DNA of 51,647 bases from Secundilactobacillus paracollinoides DSM 15502 = JCM 11969. GTDB taxonomy: Bacteria > Bacillota > Bacilli > Lactobacillales > Lactobacillaceae. Every line of letters starts with the position of its first letter. Position 1 is the stretch's first letter. This document shows positions 44,001-51,647 of this stretch, piece after piece. The notes under the pieces are model-generated. The model saw only the letters and a list, made by a program, of their open reading frames with translations, was not told where the DNA came from and ran no database searches. Both the position numbers and the translations under genes were made by a program. Location: contig NZ_BBAG01000019.1 in NCBI RefSeq assembly GCF_001311135.1, positions 1 to 51,647 on the forward strand, written 5' to 3'.

Positions 44001-44039
44001 AAAAGGCTCAGTCAAGTGAAGACTTGCTGAGCCTTTTTG
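44001..44039 (+). terminator. Terminator after the NlpC/P60 gene
   Basis: AAAAGGCTCAGTCAAGT, loop GA, AGACTTGCTGAGCCTTTTT: long stem with T-run. Confidence 0.88.
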
Positions 44040-44141
44040 CTTTTCGCTCATGATGGTTTCATTAATGGCCGAATTAAATGAGAAATGGCATATAATACGA
44101 ATAATTATAATGAATATAGAATTAAAGTTTGTGTTTGACGA

Positions 44142-44170
44142 TTGTTAAACTGGTTAATTTAGTGTATGAT
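44142..44170 (+). promoter_or_regulatory. Promoter of folD
   Basis: TTGTTA, 17-bp spacer, TATGAT. The leader contains the inverted repeat TTGTTTCA ... TGAAACAA (about 44187-44218). Confidence 0.65.
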
Positions 44171-44268
44171 TGCACTGTAAGAAAATTGTTTCAGACCACT
44201 TTCTTAGTTTGAAACAAAATGAAAACGAGACGCCACTTTGACACTGCATAATGAGACTTGAGACACTG

Positions 44269-45139
44269 ATGTTAATCGATGGTAAAGGGTTATCTAAGCA
44301 AATGGATGCGGCCATTATTGAAAAAGTGAATACGTTAAAAACAGCTGGTATCGAACCGAAACTCGCCGTGATTCTGGTCGGTCACGATCCAGCAAGTCAG
44401 ATTTATGTTCGTAATAAGCATCGTAAAGCCAAACTGGTTGGGATTACCTCAATTGATAAGCGGATGCCTGAAACGACAACTCAGGATGAACTACTTGCGG
44501 TGATTCACGAGTACAACCGTGACGCCAGTATTCATGGGATATTAGTCCAATTGCCGTTACCCCAACAGATCGATGAATCGGCAATTATTCAAGCAATTTT
44601 ACCGAGTAAGGATGTTGATGGGTTCAGCAGTGAACTTGGGCCGGTTATTTGAAGATAGTGCTGAAGCCTATCCAGTGCCGTGCACACCGCGCGGCATCAT
44701 GACAATGTTGGACACTTACCACGTGCCGTTAGAAGGGGCACATGCTGTTATGGTCGGGAGCTCTAACATTGTTGGCAGGCCGCTTGGCGCCATGCTGCTC
44801 AATCGCAATGCCACGGTCAGTTATACCCATAAGTTTACCCAGGATCTCAGCGGTATTACCCGGACGGCTGATATTTTGGTCGTCGCAACCGGGGTGGCAC
44901 ACCTCATCAAGGGGCAAGATATTAAGCCTGGTGCCACAGTGATCGATGTTGGTATGGATCGCGATGAAAACGGAAAACTTGTTGGTGACGTGGATTTTGA
45001 TGAAGCGGTTCAAGTTGCTGGAAAGATTACGCCTGTGCCGGGTGGGGTCGGCCCAATGACCATTACGACGCTGATGCAGCAAACCTTAGAGTTAGCAGAA
45101 GGTAAATTTAGTAAGACGCGCGAACGACAACACGTGTAA
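44269..45139 (+). pseudogene. folD: Bifunctional methylene-THF dehydrogenase/cyclohydrolase FolD, frameshifted
   Basis: One-carbon enzyme linking methylene-THF and formyl-THF. Frame 1: [43 protein letters not shown] (catalytic Lys region), GILVQLPLP and KDVDGFS. Frame 2 (from about 44630): [24 protein letters not shown]-like [20 protein letters not shown], and [16 protein letters not shown]. Loss of two C in a run near 44625-44629 (expected GFSPVNLGRL) explains the break; intact length about 289 residues. ATG at 44269 is favoured over 44251 because FolD proteins begin close to the xIDGK motif. Such a gene is rarely lost, so a sequence error is likely. Confidence 0.9.
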
Positions 45140-45161
45140 GACAATCATAGTCGTAACTTGC

Positions 45162-45202
45162 AAGAGGCCTTAAAGTTGTTGCTTTTGGGCCTCTTTTTTT
45201 GT
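45162..45202 (+). terminator. Terminator after folD
   Basis: AAGAGGCC, loop of about 20 bases, GGCCTCTTTTTTT. Confidence 0.75.
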
Positions 45203-45392
45203 GCCGTTTGCCAGTTGACATAGGACACCCGTCACATTTAATAAAATTGTGGTATATCAGTAATGGAAACCCTTACATTTTAATGAAATCTAGTCCTTGA
45301 AACCGTTATTTTCCACCCAACTAATGCTATAATTAAGGAGAGATGAAGACAAAGGAGGTGGGTAAGACCAATACTTGGTTATTACCGCGATT

Positions 45393-46001
45393 ATGAAACC
45401 TATTTTGAAATTGATGGTACCACTCGCACTTAGTGTGCTCCTCGTTGGCTGCGGCAATTCCAGTCAATCAGGGTTCATCAAAAAAGGCTGAAACGCAAAC
45501 GAGTCAGTCCACTAAGAAGTCAGACAAGACAACGACTTCGGCTGCGGATAAGGCGTCGTCCAGTTCGAATGCGTCAACCAGTGCTTCTTCCGATAGTAAC
45601 AGTGACGCGAACTACCGGGTGGAATCCTCGTCTACCACAAACGCAGCAAGCACGAGTTCTGCTGATACAAGTTCTGACGTAACCACCAGCCAATCGGCCG
45701 ACCAAACCAGTTCTGCAACACAAACGCATACGGTTTACCAGAGTACACTTACGGAACGGATCTATCGCTTATTAAGCGGTGCATACGCCCGTCAGGATCT
45801 GATCATGCAGATCAGTCAGTCCAGTCCTAACATCTATACCGTTCAGGTGCGTGAAAACCATCAGTCACCGAACATGCGGGCGAAGTACGTTGATCCAAGT
45901 ACAAGCCAACGGTTGCTTGGTTTAAAACAAATTCTACTGGGCAATTACTACGCTCCGATGACGGCGGTGCTACCTACTACGTTGTTGGTACGGCTTACTA
46001 A
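45393..46001 (+). pseudogene. Lipoprotein of unknown function with two frameshifts
   Basis: The N-terminus MKPILKLMVPLALSVLLVGC ends in a lipobox (LVGC) and is followed by GNSSQS. An extra G in the GGG at 45471-45473 shifts the frame; the second frame continues GSSKKAETQTSQSTKKSDKT, a long Ser/Thr linker, then a domain LTERIYRLLSGAYARQDLIM...RLLGLKQILLGNYYAP. A missing base at about 45955 shifts again; the family-like end DDGGATYYVVGTAY and the stop at 45999-46001 are in the third frame. Intact length about 202 residues. A 17-codon frame (45343-45396) upstream overlaps the start as ATGA. Family unknown. Confidence 0.7.
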
Positions 46002-46013
46002 TGTTAAAAATAA

Positions 46014-46073
46014 AGATAACACCTCATGCAAGAATCCAGCTGGACCCTTGCATGAGGTGTTATTTTCGTCTCG
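46014..46073. terminator. Bidirectional terminator between lipoprotein and 120-residue membrane gene
   Basis: AAGATAACACCTCATGCAAG pairs with CTTGCATGAGGTGTTATTTT around a 16-base loop. Confidence 0.9.
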
Positions 46074-46102
46074 GTGTTGACCGGGTTGATCTAAGCTTAG
46101 GT

Positions 46103-46465
46103 CTACCATGATTGATGCCGATGGCGAACGGTGTCGCGCAGCTTGAACATGGATAGAATAAAAGCGTAGAAGGCGACAAAAGCGATGATGGCCCACAACC
46201 AATTCAGATGGGTTTGAATGAGAACAAAATAGCCAACCCCAAGCGAACTAATGGTGGTCAACACCAGTGAAAGTGTAAGTGAGTCGAGTCCGAAAAACGC
46301 GTGACCCACAGTAACGGCAATGGCGCCAGTGAAAACAATTTCAGCAGATTCGAGACTGCCAACATGGTAGAAAAGGGCACCAACTTCAAGGATGACACCG
46401 ATAACGATCACGATAACACCAAATAACGTTGTAAACTTGAGTGAACTTTGTTTCATATCCATCAC
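46103..46465 (-). CDS. Four-helix membrane protein of unknown function
   Basis: A 120-residue protein with four hydrophobic segments (about residues 12-34, 38-55, 62-80 and 86-107), a charged cytoplasmic tail (FKLRDTVRHRHQSW) and GAAGGTGATGGAT upstream of the tandem ATGs. Family not recognised. It is downstream of the ecf genes by 56 bp and might be co-transcribed with them, though the thiamine operon usually ends with the T component. Confidence 0.65.
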   Translation of the reverse strand: MMDMKQSSLKFTTLFGVIVIVIGVILEVGALFYHVGSLESAEIVFTGAIAVTVGHAFFGLDSLTLSLVLTTISSLGVGYFVLIQTHLNWLWAIIAFVAFYAFILSMFKLRDTVRHRHQSW

Positions 46466-46521
46466 CTTCTTTTGTCATCATTATATAACTTTTTTGAAAA
46501 CTGGGTTAGAAAATAATGAGA

Positions 46522-47184
46522 TTACGGTAAATGAACGGCAAACAGCCCAACTTGAAGCACCAGTAGTGGCACAATGACGAGCACCCAATCCCACCATTTA
46601 ATTGTGATAACAGTGAGGTGGGTTCTGGCCGCATCCTCGACAAAACCGTGGGATGTCATGGCATCAGCGAGGTTTTCAGACCAGTTCAGTGAGGCCAGGA
46701 TGGCCTTGAAATATAACTGTGGCGACCAGAAATGTAAGACCTGGCCACGCATTTGCCCAGCGGCACGAATCGTTGCAACCTCACTGACGATTTTCGGCAT
46801 GAGATTGAAAGCACCGAGAAAACCATAGGCAAATTTGCTGGGAACGTGCACGTTTTGTTCCAATGACATCACCAACGTTTGAATAGGGGTCGTTAACGTA
46901 GCAGCGGACCCTACAAAGACGTAGGCGTAGATCCGGGTGAACAAAACGGTGGCGAAGTGCACATTGTTGTCGCCACGGCCCTGCATCAACATGGCAACAG
47001 CCAGTGCCGTTGCCGGAATCAGTGGTACGAGCAGCAACAGGCCAACTCGTTTTAATGGGGTCCGGTGCCACAAAATGACAAGCAGCCCCAACACCGCCAG
47101 CACGACGTTGATCACCCACACGCTGGTGAATGAAATTTCAAGTGCAATCAACACCGCCAGCGCAAATTTAAATGTTGGGTTCAT
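46522..47184 (-). CDS. ykoC: ECF transporter transmembrane component (YkoC-like)
   Basis: A 220-residue membrane protein with about five helices, belonging to the EcfT/CbiQ family. The coupling segment with Arg residues, VATIRAAGQMRGQVLH, and the later LADAMTSHGFVEDA match the family's two A-R-G-type motifs that bind the ATPases. It overlaps the ATPase gene by 4 bp. Third gene of a ykoE-ykoD-ykoC-type operon under a TPP riboswitch. Confidence 0.85.
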   Translation of the reverse strand: MNPTFKFALAVLIALEISFTSVWVINVVLAVLGLLVILWHRTPLKRVGLLLLVPLIPATALAVAMLMQGRGDNNVHFATVLFTRIYAYVFVGSAATLTTPIQTLVMSLEQNVHVPSKFAYGFLGAFNLMPKIVSEVATIRAAGQMRGQVLHFWSPQLYFKAILASLNWSENLADAMTSHGFVEDAARTHLTVITIKWWDWVLVIVPLLVLQVGLFAVHLP

Positions 47185-48620
47185 GACAGGGACTCCTCGT
47201 AAGTGAGCTGCTGATCGCGCAATTGAACGTGATAGTCGATCAGGTCTGCAATGCCGTACAGCTGATGGCTAACGATAATGTAGGTCTGATGGCAGTCGTG
47301 CGCAACCTGTTTCATCAGCACGATGACCTGTTGCATCGACCTGAAGTCCAATCCCGTAAACGGTTCATCGAATAACAAAATTGGCGTGCCCATCATCAGC
47401 ATTTCAAGAATTTGCAGCTTCTTTTTCTGACCACCGCTCAGAGAATAGACGACGTGCTCAGCCATACCATCTAGCCGTAACTGGCGCAACATGGCTGGCA
47501 AGCGGTCTTTAAAGTACGCAGCTTGTTGACTGTTCTTCGTCGACAGTGCAAGCTCCTCTGCCATGGTGACGTTTAAAAATTGCTCTTCGGCGTCTTGAAA
47601 CACGATGCCGAGATGGTGATAGAATTTGCGTTTCGCCCACTTATGAACTTCTTGATTTTTGACTTGAATGGAACCAGCGTACGGATGAAGCTTTGCCATC
47701 GCGTCAAGCAGTGTTGATTTACCGACGCCATTGGGGCCAGTCAGTAATGTAATCCGATTTTGATAGAACGTAAACTGATCCTGGTCAAGCAGCGTTCGGG
47801 TGCCGGCCGTTAATTTAAGGCCACTGAGTTGAATTGCTGGGTCTTCCGTTTGGGTTGGCAGTGCGAATGTTACCTGGTCGGTCTTACTCCGGCTGAAGTC
47901 CGCCAATCGCTGGTCTTTTTCAGCATCTGAAAGGCGTGTCAACGCGGTGCCGTCAGCATTCATCACGATCAGTTGGTCAATGTAGCGACCGTAATCTTCC
48001 AAATCGTGGTCGGCTAAAATTATCGTTTTATGCTGTTCACGTTGCAACTGAGAGAGTTTACCCAGCAACAGTTGGCGGGCCTCAGGGTCCACGCTGGCAA
48101 ATGGTTCGTCGAGGAGAATCGTATCAGAATCCATTGCAACGATGACGGCAAGGGCCACCTTTTGTTTTTCACCGCCCGATAACGTGCTGAGCACGCGGTC
48201 GCGTAACGCTGTGATTTCAAGAAAATCCAGTGCCTTGTCGATGCGCGGCGGAATATCTGATGGGGCTAATTGTTGGTTTTCTAACGCAAAAATCAGTTCG
48301 TTTTCCACGGTATCCATTGCGAATTGCTGATTGGGATTTTGAAACATCATGGCCACCAATTGACTACGCTTCGTCGGCGTAATTGCTGACAATGGCTGGT
48401 CATTCAGCGTCAGCGTCCCGTGAGTTACTTTGCCGGAAAAGGCTGGGTACAACCCGGCAATGAGTTTCAAAAGGGTTGATTTACCAGACCCTGATGGCCC
48501 AGTGAGCAGGGTAAACGCGCCGTTCTTAAACGTCATCGAGAGATCGGTCAGCGTGGCCTTGGGTGTTTCATCCTCAGCAGTATATGCAAATGATAGGTGG
48601 TTAACAGACACGGTAGCCAT
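47181..48620 (-). CDS. ykoD: ECF transporter double ATPase (YkoD-like)
   Basis: A 479-residue fusion of two ABC ATPases. First half: Walker A GPSGSGKST, signature LSGGEKQKVALA, Walker B ILLDEPFASVD. Second half: Walker A GPNGVGKST, signature LSGGQKKKLQIL, Walker B LLFDEPFTGLD. Such tandem ATPases energise HMP/thiamine uptake with YkoE and YkoC. The start follows YkoE by 15 bp. The frame is intact. Confidence 0.93.
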   Translation of the reverse strand: MATVSVNHLSFAYTAEDETPKATLTDLSMTFKNGAFTLLTGPSGSGKSTLLKLIAGLYPAFSGKVTHGTLTLNDQPLSAITPTKRSQLVAMMFQNPNQQFAMDTVENELIFALENQQLAPSDIPPRIDKALDFLEITALRDRVLSTLSGGEKQKVALAVIVAMDSDTILLDEPFASVDPEARQLLLGKLSQLQREQHKTIILADHDLEDYGRYIDQLIVMNADGTALTRLSDAEKDQRLADFSRSKTDQVTFALPTQTEDPAIQLSGLKLTAGTRTLLDQDQFTFYQNRITLLTGPNGVGKSTLLDAMAKLHPYAGSIQVKNQEVHKWAKRKFYHHLGIVFQDAEEQFLNVTMAEELALSTKNSQQAAYFKDRLPAMLRQLRLDGMAEHVVYSLSGGQKKKLQILEMLMMGTPILLFDEPFTGLDFRSMQQVIVLMKQVAHDCHQTYIIVSHQLYGIADLIDYHVQLRDQQLTYEESLS

Positions 48621-48635
48621 TATAAAACCTCAATT

Positions 48636-49208
48636 CTAGCGAGTTTGTGTTTGCAACAGATGCGTACGGTCTAGCAGGTTGGTGATGGCTTTTGATAATA
48701 ATCCGCCAAAGACCCACATTGAGATCAGCCGGATAATGAACAGCGCAATCAGTAAGCCGAAGTGGTAGCTGGCGTAACCGTTTCGTGCCATGTCCCAAGC
48801 AAAGGTGATGATCGTTGTCGTCAGCACACTCATGTTAAGACCTAACCAGTTGAAGTTCTTGTAGCCGGTAAAGGTAAACCCAAGTTCGGATGCAATCCCT
48901 TGGACAACGCCAGAGATCATCGTGCTAGCGCCCCATTGGCCGCCGAGAAACATCTCAACAACGGACCCTAAGAATTCACCAAGAAAGGCGGCACCGATTC
49001 GCTTGAAGATGATGCCGGCCAGGGGACCAGCCATGCACCAGACGCCCATGAGAATGTCGTTTGCAGCCGGTCCAAGGCCAACTGGCGTTAAAGCAACGGT
49101 CAAAATGTTATAGAGCGGACCGATCACCCAAAAAATAACACCGCAGAAGATCGCAATTAAAGCTAATAAGATAATGTCGCGTAAATGCCAAGCATTTGAA
49201 CGTTTCAT
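48636..49208 (-). CDS. ykoE: ECF substrate-binding component YkoE (HMP/thiamine)
   Basis: A 190-residue membrane S component with about five to six helices: IILLALIAIFCGVIFWVIGP, VWCMAGPLAGIIFKRIGAAF, EFLGSVVEMFLGGQWGAS, typical YkoE. It captures hydroxymethylpyrimidine or thiamine and is energised by the next two genes. First gene after the TPP riboswitch; AGGAGG 7 bases before the ATG. Confidence 0.92.
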   Translation of the reverse strand: MKRSNAWHLRDIILLALIAIFCGVIFWVIGPLYNILTVALTPVGLGPAANDILMGVWCMAGPLAGIIFKRIGAAFLGEFLGSVVEMFLGGQWGASTMISGVVQGIASELGFTFTGYKNFNWLGLNMSVLTTTIITFAWDMARNGYASYHFGLLIALFIIRLISMWVFGGLLSKAITNLLDRTHLLQTQTR

Positions 49209-49256
49209 GATGATACCTCCTAAAATTTTTGGTACTAAACGAGATCTGACTGCAAA

Positions 49257-49303
49257 AAAAGGGCGCCTTCAGTTATCCTGAAAACGTCCTTTTGGCTTTT
49301 TAT
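49257..49303 (-). terminator. Expression-platform terminator of the TPP riboswitch
   Basis: On the minus strand AAAGGACGTTTTCAG pairs with CTGAAGGCGCCCTTTTTTT. Confidence 0.8.
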
Positions 49304-49329
49304 GATTTCAAAAATTGCACAGTTCATTC

Positions 49330-49401
49330 ATTATTCTCCCTACGCTGGTACTGACCAGATCAGGTTCAATGGGTGTATCTCAGCCAAAAGGCACCCCAGA
49401 T
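49330..49401 (-). promoter_or_regulatory. TPP riboswitch (THI element)
   Basis: On the minus strand GGGGTGCC, GGCTGAGATACACCC, TTGAACCTGATCTGG, and CAGCGTAGGGAGAA are the canonical core of the thiamine pyrophosphate aptamer. It precedes ykoEDC with a terminator between aptamer and gene. Thiamine pyrophosphate binding favours termination in this class. Confidence 0.97.
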
Positions 49402-49457
49402 AACGTTTAGTTTAGCACCATTTTACACGGAAACGATTTCAAATGCAATCAACGACC

Positions 49458-50689
49458 CTAACCTTCATTAACTTGACCAAGTCTGCGAAGGCTTGGAATC
49501 GTCAACATGGTGATGAAGCTGATGACGTAGAGAACGGCCAGGAAGCCCATGACGACAGTCAGCGAGTAGCGGTCCATCAGGAAGCCAATGACGACGGATG
49601 AAAAACCACCGATTGCTCGACCAACATTGACGATCACGTTGTTAGCAGTTGACCGGATCTCCGTTGGATAAAGCCGGCTAATGACGGCACCATAACCGCC
49701 AAACATCCCGTTTGAAAAGAAGCCGAGAATTGCACCGGCAAACAGCAGGGTGAGTTCGTTAAACGCCAGCGTGATACCGAAGACAGAAACGGCTGAACAT
49801 AACAGAAAGATGCCGAATGCACGCCGCGGTCCGAAGTAATCCAGAATAGAGCCAAACGTCAGCATCCCAATACTCATCCCGACAATTGTGGCAATCATCC
49901 AGAGGGAGGAGCCAGAAACGCTGAGACCGAGTTTTTGTTGCATGATAGAGGGCAACCAGTTCATCAGGCCAAAGTAGCCGGCAATTTGTACGATAACCAT
50001 GACCATTAATGCAACGGATTGATAAGCGAGTTGCGGTGTCTTAAAAAGGGCGCTGATCCGAACCCGTTTCCGCGGATCTTTAACGGCGTTTTTAGCAGCA
50101 ATAAACTCATCAGATTCGTGTAAGTGACGCCGAATAAAGTAGGTCAGCACCACTGGAATCAGCCCGAACAAGAACAGTGCCCGCCAGCCCAGCGTTGGGA
50201 TGATCAACGACGCGCAAATTGCGGCTAAGATTGCCCCAATTTGACCACCGATGGCAGCAACCGAGGTCATTTTACCAATATTTTTGTGCTTGAAATTTTC
50301 TGCAATCAGCGTAATGCCGACACCGTATTCACCACCGGCACCGACGCCTGCTAAGAACCGGCAGGCATAGATGAGCGTGATGTTACTTGCAAAGTACATC
50401 AGCGCCGTTGCAATCGCAAAAATAAACACAGTGTGCGAAAATGTCCTGACCCGCCCAAACCGGTCCGCAATGACGCCAAACAAAATACCACCCGCTAACA
50501 TCCCCAAATTGGTGATCGATGAAATCAATCCAGCTTGAGCACCGCTGATGTGTAATTCAGCGATGATCGACGAAAGTGCAAACGAGAGAAATAACACATC
50601 CATATTCTCCAAAGCAAATCCAGCTGACGTTGAGGCAATCGTCCACTTTTGTTGGTGGTTAACGCGTGGTCATGTACAGTTGTTTCCAT
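49458..50689 (-). pseudogene. MFS metabolite transporter, frameshifted near the N-terminus
   Basis: Membrane transporter of the sugar/metabolite:H+ symporter group. The frame read from the internal ATG at 50612 gives 384 residues (LGMLAGGILFGVIADRFGRV, motif A; RFLAGVGAGGEYGVGITLIAE, the family signature). The true start is ATG 50689 (TGGAGGAA upstream, METTVHDHALTTNK); one A is missing in the run at 50647-50650, expected NKKWTIASTSAGFALENMDV. Intact length about 410. Substrate unknown; organic acids or sugars are possible. Monocistronic; no regulator adjacent. Confidence 0.85.
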
Positions 50690-50856
50690 ATTCAATTCCT
50701 CCAAAATGAATGCTCACAGGCACTCGTTATTTTTGACGGCCACAACCGTCCTTTGTTGGTTGTATTGTGGCATAGATTTTTTGATCGTGCAACTATTATT
50801 TTGAGATAATGCGTTGCTTATTGGTGATTGTTGGGATGCTGGAAAGGGGTGGGCGA

Positions 50857-51418
50857 GTCCGTTGCATTCCGCAATTTGGCAGGCTGTCGAAGTGGCTCGC
50901 GATGAAGCTAATTCGATTCCTGCTGCGCAGCTCTCGAATGGATCTTCATCGTCTCGCACATCAGTAACCGACCAAAGTACGGTCGCTAACTGATGTCGAC
51001 ACCACGACAACCTGCCAAATTACTCCATTCCACTGACGTTGAGCTACCTTTTTACCATTAGCTAAACATCGCCATGGCGTTAGCCCTAGTTTGCGGAGAA
51101 TCCGCCCTCAACTGCTAGTAAACCCATAGACAGCAATGCTTCGCACAATATGCTAGCCACTGGAAAGATTAATTAACAGGATTCATGACACCGCTTTTGA
51201 AGACTCACTAACCAAGAAGACCATGACAAGTATCATAGCGTAGTGGAGCCGGTCGGCATTGCAGGCTGTGGTGTCGGTGTTCGTTAGCGGCTGTCTTTTG
51301 GCCGGTTACGAACACGGGAGACGTAGGAGATCCTTGAATTTCGGACAAGACATTCAATAACTCCCCAGAGCGACCCACCTCAGCCTGCAGGGCCGACCGG
51401 CGGAACGGAGCGACATGT
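50857..51418 (-). repeat. Composite palindromic element, copy E (minus orientation)
   Basis: About 562 bp, same layout and orientation as copy B. Right palindrome 50871-51024 (outer stem GCAATTTGGCAGG...). Left palindrome about 51250-51400 with arm GTGTTCGT/ACGAACAC and the compensated loop stem GCGGC / GCCGG (GACC/GGTC in other copies). It ends 68 bp before the promoter of the second pyr leader, as copy A ends about 112 bp before the pyrB promoter. Confidence 0.87.
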
Positions 51419-51486
51419 TAGCAGTATTTAACTCATTGAACAATGGACAAAATCAGCACACACCTGTTTTGCGACACACTTTGACC

Positions 51487-51515
51487 TTGACGCCTAAAAT
51501 GTCCTGCGCTACACT
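51487..51515 (+). promoter_or_regulatory. Promoter of the second pyr leader
   Basis: TTGACG, 17-bp spacer, TACACT, about 22 bases before the PyrR loop. Confidence 0.75.
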
Positions 51516-51529
51516 GTCATAAAGAGTTC

Positions 51530-51640
51530 TTTAATTTAGCCCTGTGAGACTAAAAAGGTGACCGGAATAACCCACTGTTGTTACGCAACAGGTGGGATTT
51601 AATTGCAAACCGTTTAGCCGAGGGCTGGACGGTTTTTTCG
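51530..51640 (+). promoter_or_regulatory. Second PyrR attenuator (gene outside the window)
   Basis: AGCCCTGTGAGACT followed by AAAAAGG at 51538-51558 fits the PyrR-binding loop. A hairpin CCCACTGTTG/CAACAGGTGGG lies at about 51572-51597, and a terminator AACCGTTTAGCC/GGCTGGACGGTTTTTT at 51607-51636. The regulated gene (pyr or uracil permease) starts beyond 51647. Confidence 0.85.
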
Positions 51641-51647
51641 AGTGTTT

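Noticed and set aside
44171-44268. THF or purine riboswitch in the folD leader
   Set aside because: Only a simple inverted repeat TTGTTTCA...TGAAACAA is seen; no conserved aptamer core could be recognised.

Overview
The window is chromosomal DNA of a low-to-medium G+C Gram-positive bacterium of the family Lactobacillaceae. The evidence is an S-layer precursor of the Levilactobacillus brevis / Lentilactobacillus buchneri type, an Apf-like LysM protein, an FLP-type Crp/Fnr regulator, PyrR attenuators, a T-box leader and a TPP riboswitch. No rRNA, tRNA, CRISPR array, transposase or prophage module was found.

Layout. 1-2000 (minus): FucP-type permease and RbsD mutarotase with LacI/CcpA-type operators. 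2200-3300: small membrane protein and an XRE regulator. 3379-7364 (minus): an overlapping nucleic-acid operon of a RecB/Cas4-nuclease-DinG-type helicase, an MmcB-like nuclease (frameshifted) and an sce7725-family protein. 7557-8963: DHA2 drug exporter. 9600-12130: pyrimidine genes pyrB and pyrC behind a PyrR leader. 13-14.4 kb: divergent MerR regulator and SDR. 14.4-15.9 kb: T-box and a methionine-synthase-like YxjG/YxjH protein. 16-17.5 kb: S-layer precursor. 18.8-22.6 kb: potABCD polyamine importer. 23-24.1 kb: FLP regulator and YxeA. 24.8-28.9 kb: an atypical SDR, a ClC channel/antiporter, and a divergent Old Yellow Enzyme/HxlR pair. 29-33.3 kb: AP2-domain protein, secreted proteins, MazG-like, GNAT and Apf-like proteins. 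33.5-37.2 kb: second DHA2 exporter, HAD nucleotidase, auxin-efflux-type carrier. 37.5-42.7 kb: a 52-residue protein, asparaginase, a 388-residue repeat protein, DegV and a macro-domain protein. 43.3-46 kb: NlpC/P60 hydrolase, FolD, lipoprotein. 46-49.4 kb: ECF transporter ykoEDC under a TPP riboswitch. 49.4-50.7 kb: MFS transporter. The window ends in a second PyrR leader whose gene lies outside.

The most unusual content is intergenic. Five copies (8989, 18203, 24213, 35799, 50857) of a 360-560 bp composite element carry two homologous three-way-junction palindromes in inverted orientation. Their stems differ between copies by compensatory substitutions. A second family of about 70-145 bp palindromes (32497, 32880, 35698, 40479, 42441, 43004, 43117) starts at or next to the TAG stop codon of the preceding gene in the sense direction, and its inner stem sequence is unrelated between copies yet stays self-complementary.

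Caution: about 15 single-base frameshifts break otherwise good genes, including pyrC, folD and potD. Most are deletions and several lie in short homopolymers, so sequencing or assembly error is the likeliest cause. Those genes are listed as broken and their intact length is given as inference.
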